Origin: RUG695 sp050943135
GTDB lineage: Bacteria; Planctomycetota; Planctomycetia; Pirellulales; Thermoguttaceae
Reading direction: 5' to 3'
DNA length: 64,000 bases
Assembly: GCA_050943135.1 (NCBI GenBank)
Contig: JBMNOP010000011.1
Location: 38,261 to 102,260 of the forward strand
The notes below the pieces were generated by a model. The model saw only the letters and a list, made by a program, of their open reading frames with translations, did no database searches and was not told the origin of the DNA. The translations under genes were made by a program, and so were the position numbers. Within the stretch, counting starts at the first letter, position 1; every line of letters begins with the position of its first letter. Positions 35,841 to 43,293 of the stretch are shown here, piece after piece.

Positions 35841-36686
35841 TCAGATGAGCAGTTTCACGTAATGCCGATTGATTCCGAGTTCCGAATCGCTGAGGCCAAG
35901 CGCCAAACCGATCAGGTCGGAAAGGTAGCAGACCGGCATATCGCACTTGGTGTTGAATTTCTTCTCGACATCGGCTTGCCGCATGTCGAGGTTCATCTGA
36001 CACATCGGGCAGGCGGCGACAATAACATTGGCACCGTGCTTTTTGGCGTTGGCGATGACCTTGTACGCCAGATCGGTCACGGCATCGGCGTCGCAGAGGG
36101 TCAGCCCGGCCCCGCAACATTCCGTCTTGTAATTCCAATCGACCGGTTCGGCCCCGAGCTCGGACAGGAGGTTTTCCATACTCGTGGGATGCTCACAGTC
36201 GTCGAAGCGGAGTGTCTCGGGAGGCCGGGTCAGCAGACAACCGTAGTAACAGGCCGGTCGGAACCGGTCGAGCGAGTCGGTCACCTTCGATTTGATCGCG
36301 TCGAGCCCGATTGCCTGAAAGATTTGGATCAGGTTGACCACGTGGGTGGAACCGACCACCGGCAGTTCGACGATCTCGGACATTTCTTTGCGGATCGCCT
36401 CGTCGGAGGTGACCGCCTGTTTGGCTTTGAGAAGTTCCATCGAACACATGGGGCAGGGAGCCAACAATTCGGAAACTCCCGCTTTTTCGGCAATCGCCAG
36501 GTTTCGTGCCGGGAGCGCCGTTGCCAGCTTCTGATTGAGCGAGTGCGCCGCTGTCGCGCCGCAACAGATCCAATCTTCCAGTTCCGTGAGTTTCACCCCC
36601 AGTTTTCCCAGGCAGGCCCGAACCGATTGTTCGTAATCGTTCGAGGATCCGTGCAGCGCACAGCCGGGATAATATCCGAATTCCAT
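35841..36686 (-). CDS. hdrB: Heterodisulfide reductase subunit B-like protein
   Basis: HdrB carries two non-cubane 4Fe-4S clusters at which the disulfide substrate is reduced. The 281-residue product has both CCG domains intact: first PGCALHG, DWICCGAT and APCPMCSME; second YYGCLLTRP, TECCGAGL and AACPMCQMN. The methanogen substrate CoM-S-S-CoB is unlikely in a bacterium. A DsrC-like protein or another thiol carrier is the expected partner, but no dsrC is in the window. It lies 19 bp after hdrC. Confidence 0.95.
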   Translation of the reverse strand: MEFGYYPGCALHGSSNDYEQSVRACLGKLGVKLTELEDWICCGATAAHSLNQKLATALPARNLAIAEKAGVSELLAPCPMCSMELLKAKQAVTSDEAIRKEMSEIVELPVVGSTHVVNLIQIFQAIGLDAIKSKVTDSLDRFRPACYYGCLLTRPPETLRFDDCEHPTSMENLLSELGAEPVDWNYKTECCGAGLTLCDADAVTDLAYKVIANAKKHGANVIVAACPMCQMNLDMRQADVEKKFNTKCDMPVCYLSDLIGLALGLSDSELGINRHYVKLLI

Positions 36687-36705
36687 AGCACCTGATCCTT
36701 AAATG

Positions 36706-37305
36706 TTAATTGCTCTCTTGCTGCTGTTCGAGTTCCGATTTGCGCTCGGCGGCACACCGATCGAAAATACGGCGGACGACCGCTTTGTCCTTGACCGGAG
36801 AACCGGGCATGAAGTGAAGTTTACGCCGAACGAGCATCTTCGGACCGAGTTGTGCATCTTTCAACGCCGCCAGCGGATTGAGGTCTTTCGCGAATCCGAG
36901 GATTTTCCATGCGACCGCCAGTTCGAGTTCGTTGGTCCGCCCGTTGCGACGAATGTTTCGGAGAAATTCCTGTTGAAAGAGTACCGTTTTCGAGAAGCGT
37001 TTGGCGGCAAGCCCCCGTTCCACCGAAATCTGCCGCAGGGCGTCGACCACCCCGGAGATATTGACCGACTTCGGACAACGCGTCGAGCAGGTCAGGCATG
37101 AAACACACTGCCATACCGATTCGCATTGCGCCGCTTCGAGGACGTCACCGGTCTGAACCAGGCGGATCAACCGGGACGGGCCGGCATCCATCGCATCCCC
37201 CCGAGGACAGCCCGCGGTACACTTTCCGCACTGATAACAGTCATTGACCTGTGTACGGGCCAATCTCTCGACATCGGCGATCAGCCGCATTTGGTTTTCG
37301 CTCAT
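36706..37305 (-). CDS. hdrC: Heterodisulfide reductase subunit C-like 4Fe-4S protein
   Basis: HdrC is the ferredoxin-like subunit that connects HdrA to HdrB. The 199-residue product has the two cluster motifs CYQCGKCTAGCPRGD and CVSCLTCSTRCPKSV. It is the first gene of the operon, with GGAA five bases before ATG, and is preceded by an untranslated leader of about 250 nt from a clear promoter at 37560-37588. Confidence 0.93.
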   Translation of the reverse strand: MSENQMRLIADVERLARTQVNDCYQCGKCTAGCPRGDAMDAGPSRLIRLVQTGDVLEAAQCESVWQCVSCLTCSTRCPKSVNISGVVDALRQISVERGLAAKRFSKTVLFQQEFLRNIRRNGRTNELELAVAWKILGFAKDLNPLAALKDAQLGPKMLVRRKLHFMPGSPVKDKAVVRRIFDRCAAERKSELEQQQESN

Positions 37306-37559
37306 TACCGTTCCTTTCGGCCGCTAAAAACAATCGCCCGAAACCCCATCCGAGCATGCAAACGGAGACATTCGGACCTGAACATTTCCCCGGAACGCGA
37401 ATCGACTCGCAACTCGGAATCTTCCCCGGTACCCCCATCTCAAGAGATGCGGAAAGTCGCGGGCCGGAACCTCACCCTTTCCGCAAAGGGAGTCGCTGGG
37501 GGGGAGGCGTTAATCTTCCCCCGTTTTCTCAAGGCTTCCTCTCTTCGCGAGACCACCCC

Positions 37560-37588
37560 ATTCTAAATCGAACCCCGGCCAAGGTCAA
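37560..37588 (-). promoter_or_regulatory. Promoter of the hdr/flx operon
   Basis: On the minus strand TTGACC (37583-37588) and TAGAAT (37560-37565) are separated by exactly 17 bp. Ten of twelve bases match the consensus. The predicted 5' leader of about 250 nt is unusually long. Confidence 0.65.
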
Positions 37589-37676
37589 CCCGGATTTTGC
37601 CGCGGCAATCTCCGATCGCCCTTGTATTTTCCTGTCTCCTATCTTCGGTCCTTATCTCAACAATCGTTCGACAATT

Positions 37677-37714
37677 CCGAAGCACCCGAGAATAACAATT
37701 TTCGGGTGCTTCGG
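37677..37714. repeat. Strong isolated hairpin between divergent promoters
   Basis: A perfect 13-bp inverted repeat (37677-37689 with 37702-37714) with a 12-nt AT-rich loop. On the plus strand it is followed by a T/C-rich tract that could act as a weak terminator. No transcript that would need terminating here is evident. Confidence 0.65.
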
Positions 37715-37749
37715 TGTTCCTTGTTCCTCCCGTTTAAACCTGCTTCCCG

Positions 37750-37777
37750 TTGACAATTTCCCCTTTTGGGGTATAGT
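37750..37777 (+). promoter_or_regulatory. Promoter of mgtE
   Basis: A perfect TTGACA (37750-37755) and TATAGT (37772-37777) with a 16-bp spacer that contains CCCCTTTTGGGG. This is the strongest sigma-70-type promoter seen here. The leader of about 60 nt is too short for an M-box. Confidence 0.75.
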
Positions 37778-37844
37778 TTCACCGACAACCAGGCCTGTTC
37801 CCGGGCCGACAAGAGTGTGCATGTAAAGTTAGGGGGAAGCCATC

Positions 37845-39233
37845 GTGAGCCTGTCACCAAACAGTCTGCTGTTGCCTGAGCTCCGCGAGATGCTCGTGAA
37901 CAATGATGTCGAAGAAATGCGACAGTTTTGTTCGGCGCTTCACCCGGCCAGTACCGCCGATTTTATGGTCGGGCTGACCCCCACCGAAATTTGGTCGATT
38001 CTCCGTAATATCGACCCCTCGACGCGCGCCGACATATTCAGCTATTTCGACGAAGATCTCCAGGTGCAGATCTTTGAGTCGGCCCCGCGGGAAGAGATCG
38101 CCGATTTTATCCCTTATCTCCCTTCGGACGATCGTGTCGACATCCTCGACGTGGTCGAGCCGGAAATCGTCGAAGAAATTCTTCCGATGGTCCCGACCGA
38201 GGACCAGATCGACATTCAGAACCTGAGCGCCCATCCGGAAGAGAGCTGCGGCGCCGAAATGTCGACCGACTATGTCCGCCTGAACGAAGGGATGACGTTC
38301 CGGCAAGCGCTCGACGAGATCAGTCGCCAATCGCAGACACTCGAGACGCTTAACTACCTCTATGTGGTCGACGACCAGGGGAAACTCGTCGGCCTGGTTT
38401 CGGCCAAGGAGCTTCTGCGGCATATCGGCAAACCGGATATTCCGTTGAGCGACTACATGAAGCGGGACATCATCACCGTAACGGCTGATGCCGATCGTGA
38501 AGTTGCCGCGAAACTCGTTCAAAAGTACGACTTTACGGCGATCCCCGTGGTCGACAATGCGAATCAGATGCTCGGGATCATCACCCACGACGACGTCCTG
38601 GACGTGGTGATTGAAGAAATGGCCGAAGACGCTCACCTTTCCGCGGCGGTCGCCCCGCTTTCGGAACCCTACATCGCGACCGGTCTCTGGGAACTGGCAC
38701 GAAACCGTTTCATGTGGTTGGCCATCCTCCTTTTCGGTGCCATTTCGACCGCATTCATTCTGAACCTGTTCGAGTCGATCCACGAGAAAGTTCTCTGGCT
38801 GGCGACCTTCCTTCCGATGATCGTCTCGACCGGCGGTAACAGCGGAGGGCAGTCGGCAACCCTTGTCATCACGGCCATGTCGACCGGCGAGATCTCATTG
38901 CACGACTGGCGCCGGATTCTGCGTCGTGAAACCATGATGGGACTTCTGCTCGGCGCGGCGATGGGAATCTGCGGGCTGATCAACGCGGTGGTGATCATGT
39001 GGCCCAAACTGATGAGCCACGATGTAACCCTGGCCCAACTGATGGTCGTTCCGATCACCGTCTTCTTGGTCGTCTTCTGTAGCAACCTGACCGGCGCGCT
39101 TCTTCCCCTCCTCTTTCAGAAATTCGGCTGGGATCCGGCTCTGATGAGTAACCCGTTCGTGGCGGGGATCTCGGACACGCTCGGAACGTTCATTTATATG
39201 TCGTTGGCGTTTCTCCTTTTGATCGGGTTTTGA
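37845..39233 (+). CDS. mgtE: MgtE-type magnesium transporter
   Basis: MgtE is a Mg2+-gated inner-membrane channel. The 462-residue product has the N-terminal superhelical domain (about 1-135), two CBS domains (about 140-265; TLNYLYVVDDQGKLVGLVSAKELL and FTAIPVVDNANQMLGIITHDDVLDV), and five membrane helices to the C-terminus with the conserved ATFLPMIVSTGGNSGGQSAT. The start is GTG with AGGGGGAAG upstream. It interrupts the hdr/flx and etf redox genes, but its own promoter shows that it is separately controlled. Confidence 0.95.
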   Translation: MSLSPNSLLLPELREMLVNNDVEEMRQFCSALHPASTADFMVGLTPTEIWSILRNIDPSTRADIFSYFDEDLQVQIFESAPREEIADFIPYLPSDDRVDILDVVEPEIVEEILPMVPTEDQIDIQNLSAHPEESCGAEMSTDYVRLNEGMTFRQALDEISRQSQTLETLNYLYVVDDQGKLVGLVSAKELLRHIGKPDIPLSDYMKRDIITVTADADREVAAKLVQKYDFTAIPVVDNANQMLGIITHDDVLDVVIEEMAEDAHLSAAVAPLSEPYIATGLWELARNRFMWLAILLFGAISTAFILNLFESIHEKVLWLATFLPMIVSTGGNSGGQSATLVITAMSTGEISLHDWRRILRRETMMGLLLGAAMGICGLINAVVIMWPKLMSHDVTLAQLMVVPITVFLVVFCSNLTGALLPLLFQKFGWDPALMSNPFVAGISDTLGTFIYMSLAFLLLIGF

Positions 39234-39359
39234 TTCGGCGGGCGCTTTGAAGTGGGTCTGTTCCCGGACGAACTTCTCGAACCGGGCTCATGCAAAACCG
39301 GGGTTTCCGCCGATTCGTCTCCGAAAGAAACCGTTCGGTGCGGCTCTTTGATTTTAACG

Positions 39360-39388
39360 TTGACGCGCTTTAAGTAAACTGGTAAAAA
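39360..39388 (+). promoter_or_regulatory. Promoter of etfBA-acyl-CoA dehydrogenase operon
   Basis: TTGACG (39360-39365) and TAAAAA (39383-39388) with a 17-bp spacer. The predicted leader of about 115 nt includes the large inverted repeat at 39432-39476. Confidence 0.5.
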
Positions 39389-39431
39389 TAGAGCACGGCC
39401 GACGCCGTAAAGATCGAGAAATGTTCCCAAA

Positions 39432-39476
39432 GCGCCCGGGATTTCCCGGAAAATTTTTCCGGGAAATCCCGGGCGC
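39432..39476 (+). repeat. 22-bp perfect inverted repeat in the etfB leader
   Basis: Bases 39432-39453 are the exact reverse complement of 39455-39476, with one base between. Each arm contains a smaller symmetrical unit (CCGGGATTTCCCGG and its complement). No T tract follows, so it is not a standard terminator. It ends 35 bp before the etfB ATG. Confidence 0.85.
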
Positions 39477-39511
39477 GGACCAGAATAACCAGGGATCGGA
39501 GTTTTAGTAGT

Positions 39512-40375
39512 ATGGGTTATCATTCCATTGTTTTAGTCAAACAGGTTCCGGACACCGCCAATATCACCGGCGACGCGATGAAAGAAGACGGAACGGTTAA
39601 CCGGGCGGCGCTTCCGGCCATTTTTAACCCGGAAGACATCCACGCGCTCGAAGCCGCGCTCGAGGTCAAAGACCGATTCGGCGGCACGGTAACCGTCGTC
39701 ACGATGGGGCCGCCCAAGGCGGCCGACGTTCTGCGTGATTCGCTTTACCGGGGCGCCGACCGGGTGATCTTGCTGACCGACCGACGCGCGGGCGGAAGCG
39801 ATACGCTGGCGACAAGTTACATCCTCTCGCAAGCCGTGGCAACGATCGGCGATTATGATTTCATCTTCTGCGGCCGCCAGGCCATCGACGGCGACACGGC
39901 GCAGGTCGGGCCGCAATGTGCCGAAAAACTCGGACTGCCGCAGGTGACTTATCTCGAAAAGATTCTCGACGTTCAGGGTAAAAAAGCCACGCTGCGCCGC
40001 AACATCGGTAACGGCTGGGAAGATGTCGAAACACCTCTTCCGGTACTGGTCACGGTGATCGAAAGCGCCAACACGCCGCGTCCGGTTTCGGCCAAACGGT
40101 ATATGAAAAACAAATTTAAGCGCGTCCCGCTCGAACTGGAGCCCGACGCACCTGGAACGGCCGAAGCAAGCGCGCGGGGCGATCTGCTCGAACAGTGGGG
40201 GCTCGACGACATCAACGCCGACCTGAACCGGTGCGGATTTGCCGGATCGCCGACGAAAGTTCACCGAATCCAGTCGATCGTGCTCAAGAAGGAAGGGTCC
40301 GTTTCGGTCGAACCGACCGAGGGGGGGATCCGGGGATTGGTACGCGAACTGATCGACGATCGGACCCTCGGCTGA
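39512..40375 (+). CDS. etfB: Electron transfer flavoprotein beta subunit
   Basis: EtfB forms with EtfA the flavoprotein that exchanges electrons with acyl-CoA dehydrogenase. The 287-residue product has the family start IVLVKQVPDTANI, FNPEDIHALEAALEVKD, FCGRQAIDGDTAQVGPQ and the nucleotide-binding loop region ESANTPRPVSAKRYM. The C-terminal arm with CGFAGSPTKVHRI is longer than in mitochondrial ETF and is found in anaerobe ETFs. GGAG lies ten bases before ATG. Whether the complex bifurcates cannot be decided from motifs alone. Confidence 0.95.
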   Translation: MGYHSIVLVKQVPDTANITGDAMKEDGTVNRAALPAIFNPEDIHALEAALEVKDRFGGTVTVVTMGPPKAADVLRDSLYRGADRVILLTDRRAGGSDTLATSYILSQAVATIGDYDFIFCGRQAIDGDTAQVGPQCAEKLGLPQVTYLEKILDVQGKKATLRRNIGNGWEDVETPLPVLVTVIESANTPRPVSAKRYMKNKFKRVPLELEPDAPGTAEASARGDLLEQWGLDDINADLNRCGFAGSPTKVHRIQSIVLKKEGSVSVEPTEGGIRGLVRELIDDRTLG

Positions 40376-40435
40376 TTCGGTGTTCCCGTTTTCCGAACGA
40401 TAACAAGCGAAATTGATTCAAGGAAAAATACCACA

Positions 40436-41467
40436 ATGATGAGCGAAAAAAAGCGAAACGGCGAAGTTTGGGTTTTCGCCGAACAGGACAACGGCAAACT
40501 CCACGACGTGGTACTCGAGCTGTGCGGTCGGGCGCGTGACCTGGCCGACAAACTCGGGGTCAACGTCGGCGCCGTCCTCCCGGGATACAATGCCGAATCT
40601 TTGGCCCCCCTCCTTTATCAACACGGGGTCGACCGTGTCTATTTGGTCGACGACCCGCGGCTCAAACTGTTCACGAGCCTTCCTTACGCGGAAACCGTCA
40701 CACGCCTGATCAAAAAGCATCAGCCGCAAATCGTCCTTTACGGGGCGACGCCGCTCGGCCGCGACATGGCGCCGCGTATCGCGTCGGCGACCTCTTCGGG
40801 TCTGACAGCCGACTGCACCGACCTGCAGATCAGCGATGTCACCGACAGCAAGACCAAGGAGGTTTGGAAAGACCTGCTTCTTCAGATCCGTCCGGCGTTC
40901 GGCGGCAACATCATCGCCACGATCGTCAACCCCCACGGCTGGCCGCAGATGGCGACGGTTCGCGAAGGGGTGATGCCGATGAAAGAGGCCGACCCGAAAC
41001 GCAGCGGTAAGCTGATCCGGGAAATCTGTGAGCTGGACGACTCGCTATTCCGCGTGAAAGTCATAAACCGAAAACAGGAAGAAAAGAAGGTAAACCTCAA
41101 GGCCGCGCGTATTATCGTCGCCGGCGGCGGCGGGGTCGGCGGGCGCGAGAATTTCCGGCTCCTGTTCGAACTGGCCGGTGCCCTGGGCGGCGCGGTCGGG
41201 GCGAGCCGTGCGGCGGTCGACGGCGGATTGATCGACCACGATTACCAAATCGGGCAGACGGGAACCACGGTCCGTCCGGCGCTCTACATTGCCTGCGGGA
41301 TCAGCGGCGCGATTCAGCACCGTGCGGGAATGCAGGACTCGGCAAAAATCATCGCAATCAACGAGGATCCCGACGCGCCGATCTTCTCGATCGCGCATTA
41401 CGGAATCGTCGGAGACCTGAACGAGGTGGTTCCGATGCTGACCAAGGCTGTTAAAGAGAGAAACTAA
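40436..41467 (+). CDS. etfA: Electron transfer flavoprotein alpha subunit
   Basis: EtfA binds the electron-shuttling FAD. The 343-residue product ends with the FAD domain signature: GGVGGRENF, GASRAAVDGG, QIGQTGTTVRPALYIACGISGAIQH and IIAINEDPDAPIF. The N-terminal domain pairs with EtfB. It lies 60 bp after etfB and 17 bp before the acyl-CoA dehydrogenase gene, so the three are an operon ended by the terminator at 43257-43282. Confidence 0.96.
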   Translation: MMSEKKRNGEVWVFAEQDNGKLHDVVLELCGRARDLADKLGVNVGAVLPGYNAESLAPLLYQHGVDRVYLVDDPRLKLFTSLPYAETVTRLIKKHQPQIVLYGATPLGRDMAPRIASATSSGLTADCTDLQISDVTDSKTKEVWKDLLLQIRPAFGGNIIATIVNPHGWPQMATVREGVMPMKEADPKRSGKLIREICELDDSLFRVKVINRKQEEKKVNLKAARIIVAGGGGVGGRENFRLLFELAGALGGAVGASRAAVDGGLIDHDYQIGQTGTTVRPALYIACGISGAIQHRAGMQDSAKIIAINEDPDAPIFSIAHYGIVGDLNEVVPMLTKAVKERN

Positions 41468-41484
41468 CCAGAAAAAAGGAGTCG

Positions 41485-43224
41485 ATGGTGGCCAACTTTT
41501 TTGAAGATAATAACGACATACGCTTCCTCTTTGATTACTTCGACATGAAGGAGATCGCAGAGATCCAGGAACGGGAAACACCGAACGGCGACGCCGACTA
41601 CCTGCCTCGCGGGACCGACGATGTCATCGACAACTACCGTGAAGTGCTTCGGATTACCGGCGAGATTGCCGCGGACACGCTTTTCCCGAGCGCCGAGACG
41701 GTCGACGCCGAAGGGAACACGCTCAACAAAGATCAAACGGTAACCCTTCATCCGCTGGTTCAGGCCAACCTTGACCGCCTGACACAAGCCGACCTGATGG
41801 GGTTCACCCTTCCGCGCCGTTACGGCGGGATCAACTGCCCGATCCTTGTCTACACCATGGCGACCGAGATCGTCGCGCGTGCCGACTGTTCGTTTATGAA
41901 CATGTTCGGTCTGCAGGGGATTGCCGACACGATCTACGCCTTCGCTTCCGACGAAATCCGAGACGAGTATCTGCCGAAATTCGCTTCGGGGGAAGTTACC
42001 GGGGCGATGGTCTTAACCGAACCGGACGCCGGAAGCGACCTACAAGCGGTTCGTGTACGAGCCGATCAGGACGAAAACGGCAACTGGCACCTGAACGGGG
42101 TCAAACGCTTTATCACCAACGGTTGCGGCGAAGTCCTTTTGGTGCTGGCCCGGAGCGAGCCGGAGATCAGCGACGGGCGCGGTTTGAGCCTCTTTATCGC
42201 CGATCGCGGCCCCACGGTGCGGATTCGGCACCTGGAAAACAAGCTCGGAATTCACGGTTCGCCGACCTGTGAGATGGTCTTCGACAACACGCCGTGCCGT
42301 CTGATCGGCGAACGACAGCGGGGGTTGATCACCTACGTGTTGGCCCTGATGAACGGTGCGCGGCTCGGGATTGCCGCGCAGTCGCTCGGCGTGGCGGAAG
42401 CCGCAGCCCGACTGGCGCGCAACTATGCCCATTCGCGGGAACAGTTCGGCGCTCCGATCGAACGGCTTCCGGCGGTTGCCGACCTGGTGACCGGAATGCG
42501 GATCGAGATCGAGGCCGCCCGTGCGCTTGCCTACGAAACCGCCCGCATTTGCGACATCGAAAATAACACGAACCGTCTTCTGGAACGGAACGCCGACGCC
42601 CTTTCGGCCGACGAGAAGAAGAGCATGAAACAGCAGTCCCGCCAGCTCAAGAAGCTCAACGCGATGCTGACCCCGATGAGCAAGTATTTTTGCAGCGAAA
42701 TGTCGATTCGCGTGGCCACCGACGCCATCCAGGTGATGGGCGGAAGCGGTTACATGAAAGACTATCCGGCGGAACGTTATCTGCGCGACGCGCGCATTAC
42801 CACGATCTACGAGGGAACAAGCCAGTTGCAGGTCGTTGCGGCGATTCGCGGCCTGACAAGCGGCGTCTATCAGAACTACATCGCCGAATGGGAGGCCAAG
42901 ACGTACGACGCCGACCTGAACGCACTGAAAGAGCGCCTGATCGCCGCACGCGGCGAACTTTCCGAGGCGATCACCTTCGCCAAAGAGCAAGGGGGCGTTT
43001 ACGTCGACCTGGTCGCGCGCAAACTGGTCGACGGCGGGATCGACATCCTCGTCGGGCATTACCTGCTCGGTCAGGCCACGAAATGCGACCGCAAAAAGAA
43101 GGTCGTCTCTTATTTCGTCGATACCCGCCTGCCGCGCGTCGCGATGAACTGTGCCGCGGTCCGAACGGCAAACGCGCAGGCGATGGACGACTACCTGGCC
43201 TTCGTCGGACCGGCCGAAGAGTAA
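41485..43224 (+). CDS. Acyl-CoA dehydrogenase, long form
   Basis: This is an FAD enzyme that would oxidise an acyl-CoA or reduce an enoyl-CoA, exchanging electrons with the adjacent EtfBA. The 579-residue product contains LTEPDAGSDLQAV, the FITNG motif, the arginine-containing SREQFG helix, VMGGSGYMKDYPAERYLRDA and the catalytic glutamate in IYEGTSQLQ. It is about 200 residues longer than short-chain enzymes because of an N-terminal extension and a C-terminal helical domain. The substrate chain length is not readable. The start may be ATG 41485 or the next GTG. Confidence 0.93.
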   Translation: MVANFFEDNNDIRFLFDYFDMKEIAEIQERETPNGDADYLPRGTDDVIDNYREVLRITGEIAADTLFPSAETVDAEGNTLNKDQTVTLHPLVQANLDRLTQADLMGFTLPRRYGGINCPILVYTMATEIVARADCSFMNMFGLQGIADTIYAFASDEIRDEYLPKFASGEVTGAMVLTEPDAGSDLQAVRVRADQDENGNWHLNGVKRFITNGCGEVLLVLARSEPEISDGRGLSLFIADRGPTVRIRHLENKLGIHGSPTCEMVFDNTPCRLIGERQRGLITYVLALMNGARLGIAAQSLGVAEAAARLARNYAHSREQFGAPIERLPAVADLVTGMRIEIEAARALAYETARICDIENNTNRLLERNADALSADEKKSMKQQSRQLKKLNAMLTPMSKYFCSEMSIRVATDAIQVMGGSGYMKDYPAERYLRDARITTIYEGTSQLQVVAAIRGLTSGVYQNYIAEWEAKTYDADLNALKERLIAARGELSEAITFAKEQGGVYVDLVARKLVDGGIDILVGHYLLGQATKCDRKKKVVSYFVDTRLPRVAMNCAAVRTANAQAMDDYLAFVGPAEE

Positions 43225-43256
43225 AACGTTTTCGGAACCGACACCCGTTATTTCGG

Positions 43257-43282
43257 AAGCCCCCGCAAGGGGGCTTTTTTTT
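43257..43282 (+). terminator. Terminator of the etf operon
   Basis: AAGCCCCC, loop GCAA, GGGGGCTT, then eight T residues. It lies 33 bp after the acyl-CoA dehydrogenase stop and may also serve the convergent hsdR gene. Confidence 0.92.
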
Positions 43283-43293
43283 GGGCGTGTGGC

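Larger units (their letters stand above)
37306..37844. other. Divergent regulatory region between hdrC and mgtE
   Basis: The 539 bp hold no credible gene. Going rightward they contain the hdrC leader (with a GCGGAAAG/CTTTCCGC inverted repeat and a G-tract/C-tract hairpin), the hdr promoter, an isolated strong hairpin at 37677-37714, and the mgtE promoter. The hairpin lies upstream of both promoters. Confidence 0.6.

Noticed and set aside
35841..36686. Methanogen-type CoM-S-S-CoB reductase
   Set aside because: All neighbours are bacterial and the Flx module is the bacterial arrangement. No methanogenesis gene is present.
37306..37844. M-box magnesium riboswitch before mgtE
   Set aside because: The predicted mgtE leader is only about 60 nt and I could not find the conserved M-box core anywhere in the region.
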